A DNA stretch of 64,000 nucleotides, from positions 1 through 64,000 of the forward strand of contig NZ_ACYY01000015.1 of NCBI RefSeq assembly GCF_000176015.1, given 5' to 3'. Below the pieces are notes generated by a model. It worked only from the letters and a program-made list of their open reading frames with translations, searched no databases and was not told the DNA's origin. Shown here one piece after another: positions 30,041 to 41,690 of the stretch (positions within the stretch are counted from its first letter, which is position 1; every line of letters starts with the position of its first letter). A program made the position numbers and the translations under genes. Origin of the DNA: Rhodobacter ferrooxidans. Lineage in GTDB: Bacteria > Pseudomonadota > Alphaproteobacteria > Rhodobacterales > Rhodobacteraceae.

Positions 30041-31839
30041 TGTTCCAAAGCTTCAGCGCCACCGCCAATCCCGCCCAAGGCCCCGCGCGGCTGGCCAGCT
30101 TGCGCCGGGTGCTGGCGCTGGAAGGGCTGGCAGGCTTTCTGGTGCCGCGCGCCGATGCGCATCAGGGCGAATACGTCGCGGCGCGCGATGAACGCCTGCA
30201 GTGGCTGACCGGCTTCACCGGCTCGGCGGGGTTCGCCATCGTGCTGCCGGACGTGGCGGGGGTGTTCATCGACGGCCGCTACCGGGTGCAGGTGAAGGGC
30301 CAGGTCGACCTTGCGCATTTCACCCCGGTGCCCTGGCCGGAAACCCAACCCGGCCCTTGGGTGCGCGCGCATCTGGCCACGGGCGTGCTGGGCTACGACC
30401 CCTGGCTGCACACCGCCGACGAGATCGCCAAACTTGAGGCATCACTTGAAGGCAGCGCCGTAACCCTCCAGGATTGCAGCAATTTCATCGACCGAATCTG
30501 GCCGGATCAACCCGGCCCGCCGCTGGGTCTGGCCTTCCCGCAGCCGGTTGAGCTGGCGGGCGAGGCCAGCACCGCCAAACGCGCCCGCCTTGCCGAAACC
30601 CTGCGCGAGGCCGGTCAGCGCGCCGCCGTCCTCACCCTGCCCGACAGCCTGTGCTGGCTGCTGAACATCCGCGGTGCCGATGTGCCGCGCAACCCGGTGC
30701 TGCACGGCTTTGCCATCCTGCATGACGATGCCCGCGTCACCCTGTTCGCGGACCCCGCCAAGTTCGACGCCACCACCCGCGCCCACCTTGGCCCGCAGAT
30801 CACCCTGCGCCCGCCTTCGGCCTTCGTGCCCGCCCTGCGCACCCTGCAAGGTCCGGTGCGGGTGGACCGCAGCACCGCCCCGCTGGCGGTGAAACTGGAA
30901 CTGGACGAGGCCGGGGTGGAAAGCCAATGGGGCGACGACCCCTGCCGTCTGCCGAAAGCCCGCAAGAACCCGACCGAGATTGCCGCCACCCGCACGGCCC
31001 ACCTGCGCGACGGTGCGGCGATGGTGGAATTCCTGTGCTGGCTCGATGCCACCCCGAAAGGCAGCCTGACCGAGATCGACGTGGTGCGCGCGCTGGAGGG
31101 CTTCCGCCGCGCCACCAACGCGCTGCACGACATCAGCTTTGACACAATCTGCGGCTCTGGCCCCAATGGTGCCATCATGCATTACCGCGTCACCGATGGC
31201 TCCAACCGCCCGATTGGCGACAACGAACTGCTGCTGGTGGATTCCGGCGCGCAATATGTCGATGGCACCACCGACATCACCCGCACCATCGCCATCGGTG
31301 ATCCGGGGCCGGAGGCGCGCGAGGCCTACACCGCCGTGCTGCAAGGCATGATCGCCATCAGCCGCCTGCGCTTTCCGCGCGGTCTGGCGGGGCGCGATCT
31401 GGACGGTTTCGCCCGCTACAACCTGTGGCTGAAAGGCATGGATTTCGACCACGGCACCGGCCACGGCGTCGGCGCCTTCCTGTCGGTGCACGAAGGCCCG
31501 CAACGCCTTAGCCGCCTGTCGGAAGTGCCGTTCGAACCCGGCATGATCCTGTCCAACGAACCCGGCTACTACCGCGAGGGCGCCTTCGGCATCCGGCTGG
31601 AAAACCTGATCGTGGTGCAGGACGCGCCCCCCCTGCCCGGCGGCGACGACCGCGCCCAGTTCAGCTTCGAGACCCTGACCTTCGTCCCCCTCGACCGCCG
31701 CCTGATCCTGCCCGACCTGCTGTCGCCGGGAGAACGCACCTGGCTGAACGCCTACCACGCCGAGACAGCCGCGAAACTCGCCCCCCGCCTGTCCGCCGCA
31801 GCACAACGCTGGCTGACCCAAGCGACCGCCCCGCTCTGA
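30037..31839 (+). CDS. M24-family Xaa-Pro aminopeptidase
   Basis: A 600-aa long-type (three-domain) aminopeptidase P. Two creatinase-like N-terminal domains precede the pita-bread domain. The metal ligands are visible in [19 protein letters not shown] (two Asp), [18 protein letters not shown] (His), [11 protein letters not shown] (Glu) and IRLENLIVV (Glu). It releases N-terminal residues before proline. Start is 30037 (ATG overlapping the cobT stop) or the next codon, also ATG. No functional link to cobalt insertion is known to me; operon position may be incidental. Confidence 0.93.
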   Translation: MMFQSFSATANPAQGPARLASLRRVLALEGLAGFLVPRADAHQGEYVAARDERLQWLTGFTGSAGFAIVLPDVAGVFIDGRYRVQVKGQVDLAHFTPVPWPETQPGPWVRAHLATGVLGYDPWLHTADEIAKLEASLEGSAVTLQDCSNFIDRIWPDQPGPPLGLAFPQPVELAGEASTAKRARLAETLREAGQRAAVLTLPDSLCWLLNIRGADVPRNPVLHGFAILHDDARVTLFADPAKFDATTRAHLGPQITLRPPSAFVPALRTLQGPVRVDRSTAPLAVKLELDEAGVESQWGDDPCRLPKARKNPTEIAATRTAHLRDGAAMVEFLCWLDATPKGSLTEIDVVRALEGFRRATNALHDISFDTICGSGPNGAIMHYRVTDGSNRPIGDNELLLVDSGAQYVDGTTDITRTIAIGDPGPEAREAYTAVLQGMIAISRLRFPRGLAGRDLDGFARYNLWLKGMDFDHGTGHGVGAFLSVHEGPQRLSRLSEVPFEPGMILSNEPGYYREGAFGIRLENLIVVQDAPPLPGGDDRAQFSFETLTFVPLDRRLILPDLLSPGERTWLNAYHAETAAKLAPRLSAAAQRWLTQATAPL

Positions 31840-31844
31840 CCATT

Positions 31845-31881
31845 CACCTTTGCGCAAATATCCCCGCCGGAGGCTCCGGCG
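31845..31881. repeat. CAAATATCC intergenic repeat, copy E, with 17-bp palindrome
   Basis: CACCTTTGCGCAAATATCC (31845-31863) is joined to CGCCGGAG-G-CTCCGGCG (31865-31881). It occupies the 50-bp gap between the convergent M24 peptidase and sufE, a plausible terminator for one or both. Confidence 0.75.
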
Positions 31882-31889
31882 CCAACACC

Positions 31890-32306
31890 TCAGACCGCCG
31901 CCACCGACCGTATCCGCTCGACCATCGCCCGCACCCCGTTCGAGCGTTGCGCCGACAGATGCTCGTTCAACCCCAGCCGACCCAGCTCGAACCCGGCATC
32001 CACCTGCCCCACCTGCGCCAGCGTCAACCCGGCATACAGCGCATGCAGAATGGCAATCAGCCCGCGCACGATCATCGCATCCGAATCGCCCTGAAAATCG
32101 AACACCGCCGCCGGCCCCTGACCGCTGACCACCGGCCGCAGCCAGACCTGACTGGCGCAGCCATCGACCTTGGTCGCCGGCACCTTGAACGCCGGGTCCA
32201 ATGGCGGCATTGCCTTGCCCAGTTCGATCACATGCCGATAGCGATCCTCCCAGTCGTCGAGAAACTCGAAGGTCTCGGCAATGTCCTCGAAGGCGGCGCT
32301 GGCCAT
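31890..32306 (-). CDS. sufE: SufE-family sulfur acceptor
   Basis: A 138-aa SufE, which accepts persulfide sulfur from the cysteine desulfurase SufS for Fe-S cluster assembly. The active Cys50 is in KVDGCASQVWL, and FLDDWEDRYRHVIELG near the N-terminus is typical. GGAGAT lies before the ATG at 32306; the upstream ATG at 32318 is an alternative adding four residues. No suf operon is nearby. Confidence 0.92.
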   Translation of the reverse strand: MASAAFEDIAETFEFLDDWEDRYRHVIELGKAMPPLDPAFKVPATKVDGCASQVWLRPVVSGQGPAAVFDFQGDSDAMIVRGLIAILHALYAGLTLAQVGQVDAGFELGRLGLNEHLSAQRSNGVRAMVERIRSVAAV

Positions 32307-32432
32307 GGCAATCTCCATCTGATGCCTTTGACCTAGGGGTTTGGCGGCAAAACGTCCAGCCCGGGCGCGGTGGCGGCTTTTCAAAGCCCGCGGCATCGGC
32401 TACCCAAGCAGCAGAGAACAAGGGAATTGCGC

Positions 32433-32882
32433 ATGAGACGTCCGCTTTTGGCTGCCCTGATGGCGCTTCTGCTGGTTTCGGCCTGCAGCACCAAGCTGAA
32501 CCCGTTCAACTGGTTCCGCAAATCGGCCCCGGCCGAGACCACGGCACTGGTGCTGCCGGGGCCGGAACAGGACGCGCGGCCCTTGGTGGCGCAAGTGCTG
32601 AGCATGACGGTCGAGCCGATGAAGGGCGGGGCGATCGTGCGCGCCACCGGTCTGCCGCCGACGCAAGGCTGGTGGGAGGCCGAACTGGTGGCGCTGCCGC
32701 TGGGCGAAGATGGCAATCAGATTTTCGACTTCCGCATGTTGCCGCCGATTGCGCGGGCCGACGTCTCGACCCAACGCTCGCGCGAAGTGACGGCGGCTTA
32801 TCAGTTGTCCGATTTCAAGCTGGCCAAGATCCGCACGATCACGGTGCAGGGGGCGTCGAACGCCCGCGCCAGCCGCCGCTAA
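32433..32882 (+). CDS. Putative lipoprotein, unknown function
   Basis: A 149-aa protein with a lipoprotein signal MRRPLLAALMALLLVSAC (lipobox VSAC, Cys18) and then KLNPFNWFRK. The rest is a soluble domain with no motif I recognise; WWEAELVALPLGEDGNQIFDFR is its most distinctive part. AAGGGAA before the ATG supports the start. The last 44 bases overlap the end of the convergent gluconokinase gene. A conserved Rhodobacteraceae hypothetical is likely. Confidence 0.75.
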   Translation: MRRPLLAALMALLLVSACSTKLNPFNWFRKSAPAETTALVLPGPEQDARPLVAQVLSMTVEPMKGGAIVRATGLPPTQGWWEAELVALPLGEDGNQIFDFRMLPPIARADVSTQRSREVTAAYQLSDFKLAKIRTITVQGASNARASRR

Positions 32883-33378
32883 GCTGCGCTGCAATGTCGG
32901 CCACCAGCCGGTCCAGCGGCTGATCAATGCTGATCTGCACCGCCGCCTCGTCGGCCCCCGGCGGCTCCAGCGCCGCGAACTGGCTGTCCAGCAGGCTTGA
33001 CGGCATGAAATGTCCAGGCTGTGCCGCCATCCGCGCCGCCATCCGCGCCGCAATCAGCGCCTTGCTGCCCGCCAGATGCACGAAGATCACCGGTGCGCCC
33101 ACCTCGGACCGGATCAGATCGCGGTAACGGCGTTTCAGCGCCGAACAGCCGACAATCCGCGGCCCTGCGGCCAGCGCCTGCCCCACCGCCTGCAACCAGG
33201 GCCAACGGTCGGCATCGTCCAGCGCAACACCTCGGCGCATCTTGTCGATATTTGCCGCCGGATGCAGGTCGTCGCCATCCAGATAGTCCAGCCCCAGCCG
33301 CTGCCCCAGCGCCGCCCCGACGCTGGATTTGCCACAGCCGGAAACCCCCATGACCACCAGCCGCAGCGGTGGCGTCAC
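32839..33378 (-). CDS. gntK: Gluconokinase
   Basis: A 179-aa GntK-type kinase converting gluconate to 6-phosphogluconate. The P-loop GVSGCGKSS is at residues 11-19, followed by LDGDDLHPAANIDKM and CSALKRRYRDLIR, both family hallmarks. It starts with GTG at 33378, overlapping the rnd stop as GTGA. Its C-terminal codons overlap the convergent lipoprotein gene by 44 bp. Confidence 0.93.
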   Translation of the reverse strand: MTPPLRLVVMGVSGCGKSSVGAALGQRLGLDYLDGDDLHPAANIDKMRRGVALDDADRWPWLQAVGQALAAGPRIVGCSALKRRYRDLIRSEVGAPVIFVHLAGSKALIAARMAARMAAQPGHFMPSSLLDSQFAALEPPGADEAAVQISIDQPLDRLVADIAAQLSGGWRGRSTPPAP

Positions 33379-34532
33379 AGCGTGACCACCCGCACCTCGT
33401 TGCCCTTGGCCGACAGCGCAATCTCGCCCCGGCACAGCCGCAGCGCATCATTGCCAAAAGCCTCCAGCCGCCAGCCATGCAGCGTCGGCAGGTCGCGCAC
33501 CCCCGCGGCGATGGCGTCCAGATCGGCAGCACTGGCGATCAGCCGCGCCGCCACCCCAAGGCTTTCGGACTTGGCCTTCAGAAGCACCCGCAACAGATCG
33601 GCCAGTGCCGGATTGACCTGCAATTGATCGCGGCTGAGGTCGGGTTTCGGGCAATCCTCGGGCCGCGTCTCCAGCCCCGCCTTCACCGCCGCCAGAATCC
33701 CGTCGGCAATATCGCCGCGCCGTCCCTCGCGCATCAACAGGCGCGAGCGGCCCAGCTCCTCGGCGTTGGTCGGCCGGGTCGAGGCCAGTTCCAGCAGTGC
33801 ATCGTCCTTCAGCACCCGGCTGCGCGGCACGTTGTTGCGCTGCGCATAGTCCTCGCGAAACCGCGCCAGTTCCTTGACCACCGCCAGAAACCGCCCGGAT
33901 GTGGTGCGGGTCTTCACCCGTTGCCACGCCTCTTCGGGATGGGTGGTGTAGGTGGCGGGGTCGGTCAGGATCGAAAGCTCTTCCTCGACCCATTTCTGCC
34001 GCCCGCTTTTGGCGATCTGCGCCGCCAGCGATTCGTAAACCACCCGCAGATGCGTCACATCGGCCAGCGCATAATCGCTTTGCGCCTCGGACAGCGGCCG
34101 GCGCGACCAGTCGGTGAAGCGCGAGGTCTTGTCGAGGTTTTCCTTGGCGATCTTCTTCACCAGCGTCTCGTAGCCGACCTGTTCGCCATAGCCGCAGACC
34201 ATCGCCGCGACTTGCGTGTCAAACAAAGGCTCGGGGAAAGAGTTGCCCTCGACGAAAAAGATCTCCAGATCCTGCCGGGCGGCGTGGAACACCTTGACGG
34301 TGGCCTGATGCCGGAACAGATCATAAAGCGGCTCCAGCGACATCTCGGGGCCTTCGATCGGATCGACCAGCACCGCCCGCCCGGTCTTGCCCGGCAAGGC
34401 CATCTGGATCAGGCAAAGCTTGGACCAATAGGTCCGCTCGCGCAGAAACTCGGTGTCGATGGTGACGTAAGGTTCGCGCTTTGCAGCTTCACAGAAGTCG
34501 GCAAGGTCGGTCGTCGTGGTGATGGTCTGCAT
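33375..34532 (-). CDS. rnd: Ribonuclease D
   Basis: A 385-aa 3'-5' exonuclease for tRNA maturation. The DEDD catalytic residues begin with TIDTEFLRE (Asp26, Glu28) and continue with HAARQDLEIFF and SDYALADVTHL. The C-terminal HRDC domains follow. The start at 34532 (MQTITTTTDLADFC) has AGGA upstream; the open frame to 34637 is not supported. It is coupled to gntK by a 4-bp overlap. Confidence 0.95.
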   Translation of the reverse strand: MQTITTTTDLADFCEAAKREPYVTIDTEFLRERTYWSKLCLIQMALPGKTGRAVLVDPIEGPEMSLEPLYDLFRHQATVKVFHAARQDLEIFFVEGNSFPEPLFDTQVAAMVCGYGEQVGYETLVKKIAKENLDKTSRFTDWSRRPLSEAQSDYALADVTHLRVVYESLAAQIAKSGRQKWVEEELSILTDPATYTTHPEEAWQRVKTRTTSGRFLAVVKELARFREDYAQRNNVPRSRVLKDDALLELASTRPTNAEELGRSRLLMREGRRGDIADGILAAVKAGLETRPEDCPKPDLSRDQLQVNPALADLLRVLLKAKSESLGVAARLIASAADLDAIAAGVRDLPTLHGWRLEAFGNDALRLCRGEIALSAKGNEVRVVTL

Positions 34533-34651
34533 GCCGGTCCTGCGCTGCAATGTGCCGCGGGGGCATCCCGCACATCCGCTATAGGCAGTCATGGTGCGAA
34601 TTGAAAGCCCCGCGCCGGATTCCTGCAGCAGAACCAACGTCGCTTGTCATT

Positions 34652-34730
34652 CATCTGTTCTCAAATATCCCCGCCGGAGGCTCCCGGCCCCTCCGTCAGA
34701 GCCTCCGGCGGGGATATTTGGGCAAAGGTG
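34652..34730. repeat. CAAATATCC intergenic repeat, copy F: 22-bp perfect inverted repeat
   Basis: Arms 34662-34683 and 34699-34720 are perfectly complementary with a 15-base loop. They are flanked by CATCTGTTCT on the left and GGCAAAGGTG on the right. The arms are identical to those of copy C at 21.6 kb. It lies just after the purN stop (minus strand) and upstream of rnd, so it probably terminates the purMN transcript. Confidence 0.9.
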
Positions 34731-34733
34731 AAA

Positions 34734-35324
34734 TCAGGTCAGGAACAGCGGGCTGCGGTCGCCTGCGGCAAAGCGGCGCAGCACGGCGGGGTAAAGCCGA
34801 TGTTCCTGCACCAGCACCCGGGCGGAAAGGCTGTCTGCGGTATCGCCGGGAAGGATCGGCACGCGCGCCTGACCGAGGATCGGGCCAGCGTCGAGCACGG
34901 GCGTCACCTCGTGAACGGTACAACCCGCTTGCGTATCGCCCGCGTCCAGCGCCCGCTGATGGGTATGCAGGCCGGGGTATTTCGGCAGCAGCGAGGGGTG
35001 GATGTTCAGCATCCTTCCTTCGAACCGCGCGACGAAAGCCGGGGTCAGCACCCGCATGAAACCGGCGAGGCACAGGATGTCGGGCTCCGCCGCCAGAATC
35101 GGTTGCAGCAGCGCCGCCTCGAACGCCGCGCGGTCGCCGTTGAAGCTGCGGTGATCGACCGCCGCGGTGGCGATACCCAACGCCGCCGCCCGCGCCAGAC
35201 CGGCGGCCGTGGGGTCGTTGGAGGCCACCAGCACCGGCCGCGCCGGGTGGTCGCCCACCATGTCGCGGCACAGCGCCAGCATGTTCGACCCGCCCCCCGA
35301 GATCAGGAGGGCCACGCGTTTCAC
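34734..35324 (-). CDS. purN: Phosphoribosylglycinamide formyltransferase
   Basis: A 196-aa GAR transformylase, the third step of purine synthesis. Catalytic Asn107, His109 ([12 protein letters not shown]) and Asp145 (DAGPIL) are present, as is LISGGGSNM at the N-terminus. It begins with GTG that overlaps the purM stop (GTGA). With purM it forms a two-gene purine unit on the minus strand. Confidence 0.96.
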   Translation of the reverse strand: MKRVALLISGGGSNMLALCRDMVGDHPARPVLVASNDPTAAGLARAAALGIATAAVDHRSFNGDRAAFEAALLQPILAAEPDILCLAGFMRVLTPAFVARFEGRMLNIHPSLLPKYPGLHTHQRALDAGDTQAGCTVHEVTPVLDAGPILGQARVPILPGDTADSLSARVLVQEHRLYPAVLRRFAAGDRSPLFLT

Positions 35325-36367
35325 AGCAGCTTTCCGCGGTAGATCACCCCTGCGCCCGGCACCACCTGACCGATGCGGGTCACAGTCTCGCCTTGCGCGG
35401 CCAGCAGCGCGGTCAGCGCCTCGGCCCGGTCGGCGGCCACCACGGCGATCATGCCGATGCCGCAGTTGAAGGTTTTCAGCAACTCGGCTTCGGTCATCCT
35501 GGCGGTCTCGGCCAGCCAGCGGAACACCGGCGGCAGGGTCCAGGCCGACAGGTCGATCTCGCAGGCCAGCCCTTCGGGAATCACTCGCGGCGGGTTTTCG
35601 GTCAGCCCGCCGCCGGTGATATGGGCCAGCGCATGCACGCCGCCCGCTTGCACCGCCGCCAGTGCGGATTTCACATAAAGCCGGGTCGGGGCCAGCAGCG
35701 CCGCCCCCAGCGTGCCGTCGCCAAACGGCGAGGCCGCGTCCCAGCCCAGCCCCGACAATTCCACCACCTTGCGCACGAAGGAATAGCCGTTGGAATGAAC
35801 GCCGTTTGACGCGAGGCCCAGCAGCACATCGCCCGCCACCACGCCCGCAGGCAGATCGGCGCCGCGCTCCATCGCGCCCACGGCAAAGCCCGCCAGATCG
35901 AAATCGCCGCGGTGATACATCCCCGGCATCTCCGCGGTCTCGCCGCCGATCAGCGCGCAGCCCGAGGCCTCGCAGCCCGCGGCAATGCCGTTGATGATGC
36001 GGGTGGCCTGATCAAGCTCCAGCTTGCCGGTGGCGAAATAATCCAGGAAAAACAGCGGCTCGGCACCCTGGCAGACCAGATCGTTGACGCACATAGCCAC
36101 CAGGTCGATGCCGATGCTATCGACATTGCCGGTGTCGATGGCGATGCGCAGCTTGGTGCCGACGCCGTCGGTGGCGGCCACCAGCACCGGGTCGGTGAAC
36201 CCCGCCGCCTTCAGATCGAACAGCGCACCAAAGCCGCCCAGACCCGACATGGTGCCGGGCCGCTGCGTGCGCTTGGCCGCCGGTTTGATCCGCTCCACCA
36301 GCGCATTGCCCGCGTCGATATCGACGCCCGCATCGGCATAGGTCAGCCCGTTCTGTGTGGTGGTCAT
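35321..36367 (-). CDS. purM: Phosphoribosylformylglycinamidine cyclo-ligase
   Basis: A 348-aa AIR synthetase, fifth step of purine synthesis. Signatures: [59 protein letters not shown] and [16 protein letters not shown]. The start ATG at 36367 ([18 protein letters not shown]) is family-like; the frame extends to 36466 without support. It is coupled to purN by GTGA. Confidence 0.97.
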   Translation of the reverse strand: MTTTQNGLTYADAGVDIDAGNALVERIKPAAKRTQRPGTMSGLGGFGALFDLKAAGFTDPVLVAATDGVGTKLRIAIDTGNVDSIGIDLVAMCVNDLVCQGAEPLFFLDYFATGKLELDQATRIINGIAAGCEASGCALIGGETAEMPGMYHRGDFDLAGFAVGAMERGADLPAGVVAGDVLLGLASNGVHSNGYSFVRKVVELSGLGWDAASPFGDGTLGAALLAPTRLYVKSALAAVQAGGVHALAHITGGGLTENPPRVIPEGLACEIDLSAWTLPPVFRWLAETARMTEAELLKTFNCGIGMIAVVAADRAEALTALLAAQGETVTRIGQVVPGAGVIYRGKLL

Positions 36368-36422
36368 TCCCGCCCCCGGCAATTTCGATGTTGCCGGGCG
36401 GCATACAGGAATAGCGCCCGCG

Positions 36423-38522
<2,100 letters not shown>

Positions 38523-38590
38523 AACATCCGGGCCGCCCCACTCTGGCAAGCTGCCCGCAACCGCAATCCTCAAGCAAAAGGAATGTCCCG

Positions 38591-40000
38591 ATGAGCAAGG
38601 TTTCACATGCTCTGAAACTGATGAAGGAAGAGGATGTCGAATACGTCGATATCCGGTTCACCGATCCGCGCGGCAAGATGCAGCATGTGACGCTGGTGGC
38701 CGATCTGGTGGATGAAGACTTCTTCGAGGAAGGCTTCATGTTCGACGGCTCGTCGATCGCCGGCTGGAAATCCATCGACCAGTCCGACATGAAGCTGATG
38801 CCCGATGCAGGCTCGGTCTATATCGACCCGTTCTATGCCGAAAAGACCATGTGCGTGCATTGCAACGTGGTCGAGCCCGACACCGGCGAGGCCTATTCGC
38901 GCTGCCCGCGCCAGACCGCGCAGAAGGCCGAGGCCTATCTGAAATCGACCGGCATCGGTGACGCGGCCTACTTTGGCCCGGAAGCCGAGTTCTTCCTGTT
39001 CGATGACGTGCGCTATTCGGTGACGCCGGCCAAGGTGTCCTACCAGATCGACGCCGAAGCCGCCGCCTGGAACACCGATTCCGCCACCGAGGGCGGCAAC
39101 TACGGCCACCGCGCCGGTCACAAGGGCGGCTATTTCCCGGTCAACCCGGTGGACGAAGCCCAGGACATCCGCAGCGAGATGCTGTCCACCATGAAGCGCA
39201 TGGGCATCAAGGTTGACAAGCACCACCACGAAGTGGCGACCTGCCAGCACGAACTGGGCATGATCTTCGGCGGGCTGACCGAGCAGGCCGACAACATCCA
39301 GAAATACAAGTATGTGATCCACAACGTGGCGCATGCCTATGGCAAGACCGTCACCTTCATGCCCAAGCCCATGAAGGGTGACAACGGTTCGGGCATGCAT
39401 GTGAACATGTCGATCTGGAAAGACGGCAAGCCGTTGTTTGCCGGCGACAAATACGCCGACCTCAGCCAGGAGGCGCTGTATTTCATCGGCGGCATCCTGA
39501 AGCACGCAAAGTCGCTGAACGCGCTGACCAACCCCTCGACCAACAGCTACAAGCGGCTGATCCCGGGCTTCGAAGCACCGGTGTTGCGGGCCTATTCGGC
39601 GCGCAACCGCTCTGGCTGCGTGCGGATTCCGTGGACCGAAAGCCCGAAAGCCAAGCGCGTCGAGGCCCGCTTCCCCGATCCGGCCGCCAACCCCTATCTG
39701 GCGTTTGCAGCACTCATGATGGCCGGTCTGGACGGCATCAAGAACAGGATCGACCCGGGCCCGGCTTCGGACAAGGATCTCTATGATCTGCCGCCGGAAG
39801 AACTGGCCGAAATCCCGACCGTCTGCGGTTCCCTGCGCGAGGCGCTGGAAGAGCTGGAGAAGGACATGGATTACCTGCTGGCCGGCGACGTGTTCACCAA
39901 GGACCAGCTTGACGGCTATGTGGCGCTGAAGTGGGAAGAGGTTTACGCCTTCGAACACACGCCGCACCCGGTGGAATACCAGATGTATTATTCCTGCTGA
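38591..40000 (+). CDS. glnA: Glutamine synthetase type I
   Basis: A 469-aa GSI dodecamer subunit, making glutamine from glutamate, ammonia and ATP. Signatures: [55 protein letters not shown] and [10 protein letters not shown]. The adenylylation tyrosine lies in [11 protein letters not shown], so activity control by adenylylation is likely. A terminator follows at 40035. Confidence 0.98.
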   Translation: MSKVSHALKLMKEEDVEYVDIRFTDPRGKMQHVTLVADLVDEDFFEEGFMFDGSSIAGWKSIDQSDMKLMPDAGSVYIDPFYAEKTMCVHCNVVEPDTGEAYSRCPRQTAQKAEAYLKSTGIGDAAYFGPEAEFFLFDDVRYSVTPAKVSYQIDAEAAAWNTDSATEGGNYGHRAGHKGGYFPVNPVDEAQDIRSEMLSTMKRMGIKVDKHHHEVATCQHELGMIFGGLTEQADNIQKYKYVIHNVAHAYGKTVTFMPKPMKGDNGSGMHVNMSIWKDGKPLFAGDKYADLSQEALYFIGGILKHAKSLNALTNPSTNSYKRLIPGFEAPVLRAYSARNRSGCVRIPWTESPKAKRVEARFPDPAANPYLAFAALMMAGLDGIKNRIDPGPASDKDLYDLPPEELAEIPTVCGSLREALEELEKDMDYLLAGDVFTKDQLDGYVALKWEEVYAFEHTPHPVEYQMYYSC

Positions 40001-40034
40001 GCCATCGGCCCGGTTCGGAAACACCAGATCGGAA

Positions 40035-40062
40035 ACAAAGGCCGCCTTCGGGCGGCCTTTGT
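40035..40062 (+). terminator. Rho-independent terminator after glnA
   Basis: ACAAAGGCCGCC (40035-40046) pairs perfectly with GGCGGCCTTTGT (40051-40062) around a TTCG loop. The A-rich 5' side and T-rich 3' side make it usable in both directions. Confidence 0.88.
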
Positions 40063-40181
40063 CATTGCGGCGGAAACCGGACACAACCGGAATAATTTAC
40101 CGTTAATTTTGCACAAATTGTTCGCAGTCCCGGCACAATCAGGGGGCATTGCTCAAGGGCGCTCTTGTCGGAGGATATGCC

Positions 40182-40973
40182 ATGTGTGCGATGCCGAAGA
40201 GTACGATTGCCCAGCTCTTGTATGCAGAGCACCCCATCCCGAACTTCGCCCGAATCGTCGGCGAGTTGGACAGCGCGCTGGAACGCTGCCCGGCGCAGGC
40301 GCGCAGCCTGGTCTGGGATTGCGAGGATACGGCGGTCTTTGAACTTGACGCCATGCGCATCGTGCTGGCGCATGCCGACAACCCGGGGTGCGGCTATCTG
40401 TGCTGCCTGACCCTGTCGGTCGGCCCGGCGCGGCCCGAGGCCGATGCCCCGGCGCTGGCGCAGCGACTTGACGGGCTGTGCCGCCTGCTGGTCGAGCGGA
40501 TCGTGACCCGCTATCCGGCCGAAATGGTGCTGTGGCACGACAAGCCCGGCGTGGTGACGCCCGACGCGCTGGATGCGCTGCTGCAAGCGGTGCCCAGCCG
40601 CCGCCACCTTGGTGGCAAGGCCGCATTACGGACGGCCGCCGTGTTGGCCTTGCCGATGGTGGTGGCCAATGACCTGCCCGACCTGCCCCGCCGGCAGAGT
40701 GCCGAATTGCAGCGGGTGCGTGAGGCGCTGTATCCAATGCTGCCCGAACCAGTGGCCGTTGCCCGCCCCTCGACCCAGATGCGTCTGGCGACCCATGCCG
40801 TCAACTCGACGCTGATCATCGTGGCCTTGCCGGTGGGGGCAGCGCTGCTGACCTACAGCCTGCTGCGCGGCGAGGACATGCGGCTGAGCGCGCGGGCGGT
40901 GGCGCTGACCGGGGCGGTGCTGGGGGTGCTGCAAAGCCCGCTTGGCCAGCAGGTTTCGGCGCTGATGGTCTGA
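40182..40973 (+). CDS. Conserved hypothetical protein with C-terminal membrane segments
   Basis: A 263-aa protein with GGAGG seven bases before the ATG at 40182; an upstream in-frame ATG at 40149 lacks a comparable site. The N-terminal 210 residues are soluble, Cys-containing (CGYLCCLTL) and acidic. Two hydrophobic stretches near the C-terminus (about residues 214-234 and 244-262) could anchor it in the membrane as a tail. I do not recognise a family. The upstream 120 bp after the glnA terminator are AT-rich and probably contain its promoter. Confidence 0.72.
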   Translation: MCAMPKSTIAQLLYAEHPIPNFARIVGELDSALERCPAQARSLVWDCEDTAVFELDAMRIVLAHADNPGCGYLCCLTLSVGPARPEADAPALAQRLDGLCRLLVERIVTRYPAEMVLWHDKPGVVTPDALDALLQAVPSRRHLGGKAALRTAAVLALPMVVANDLPDLPRRQSAELQRVREALYPMLPEPVAVARPSTQMRLATHAVNSTLIIVALPVGAALLTYSLLRGEDMRLSARAVALTGAVLGVLQSPLGQQVSALMV

Positions 40974-41002
40974 AAGCCCGTCGGAAAACCGCGAAGTCCG
41001 CG

Positions 41003-41064
41003 CCGGCAACGGGTTGATCGCCCCCCGCTGCGGCGACGGCTGATCTTGAGCACGCCGTTGCCGG
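41003..41064. repeat. 10-bp inverted repeat downstream of dhaL
   Basis: CCGGCAACGG (41003-41012) is the exact complement of CCGTTGCCGG (41055-41064), with 42 bases between them that hold a further partly self-complementary GC-rich stretch. It lies in the 111-bp gap between the hypothetical gene and the convergent dhaL, where a terminator is expected, but there is no T-run. Confidence 0.5.
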
Positions 41065-41084
41065 GCAAGTGGACGCGCCGGGTC

Positions 41085-41690
41085 TTACCCCGCCAGCGCC
41101 ACCACCACTTCGGTCATCGCCAGCATGCCGGGATCGTCCAGCCCGCGGCTTTTCTCGGCAAAGATCCGCGCCCGGCCCACGGTGGCAGGCTTGTCGCGGA
41201 ACGCCTCCATCGCCGCCCGCGCGCCCTGCACCGCCGCCGTTGCCACCGCTGCGGGGTCGCTGACCCCCGCCGTTGCCAAGGCCACCGCGTTCAGACTGTC
41301 CAGCACGGTCTTGCCGCCCAGTTCCGCCTTGCCGCGCGCCTGCATCGCATCGCGCGCCAAAGCCACCAGCCCGGAAAACTCCGCCGCCTCGCAGCTTTCC
41401 CGCCCCTTCAGCGCCTTGGCCATCGCCATCAGCCCGGTCGCCATCAAGGTGCCGTAAGACGACCCCGACGACTTGGTGAACGCCTGCGCGCAGGCCAGCA
41501 GCGCCTTGCCCAGATCGTCGGGCAAGGCTTCGGCCCCTTCGGCCACCATCCGCATGCCGCGGGTCATCGTCACCCCAAGGTCACCATCGCCCAAGGCCCC
41601 ATCGGCGGTGTTCAACAGATCGAAATCCCGCTCCATCGCGGCGGCCAGCCGGGTGATGCCCGCCACCACAGCGGCACGGTCGATGCTCAT
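41085..41690 (-). CDS. dhaL: Dihydroxyacetone kinase ADP/ATP-binding subunit DhaL
   Basis: A 201-aa DhaL. The Mg-nucleotide ligands Asp30, Asp35 and Asp37 are in NTADGALGDGDLGVTMTRG, matching the spacing of E. coli DhaL. GSSYGTLMATGLMAM follows. The start overlaps the dhaK stop (ATGA), so the two are coupled. No DhaM or other PTS phosphoryl donor is nearby, so ATP may be the direct donor or the pair may act on another C3/C4 keto-sugar such as erythrulose. It is the last gene of the FGGY/Aco/ABC/Dha array. Confidence 0.92.
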   Translation of the reverse strand: MSIDRAAVVAGITRLAAAMERDFDLLNTADGALGDGDLGVTMTRGMRMVAEGAEALPDDLGKALLACAQAFTKSSGSSYGTLMATGLMAMAKALKGRESCEAAEFSGLVALARDAMQARGKAELGGKTVLDSLNAVALATAGVSDPAAVATAAVQGARAAMEAFRDKPATVGRARIFAEKSRGLDDPGMLAMTEVVVALAG

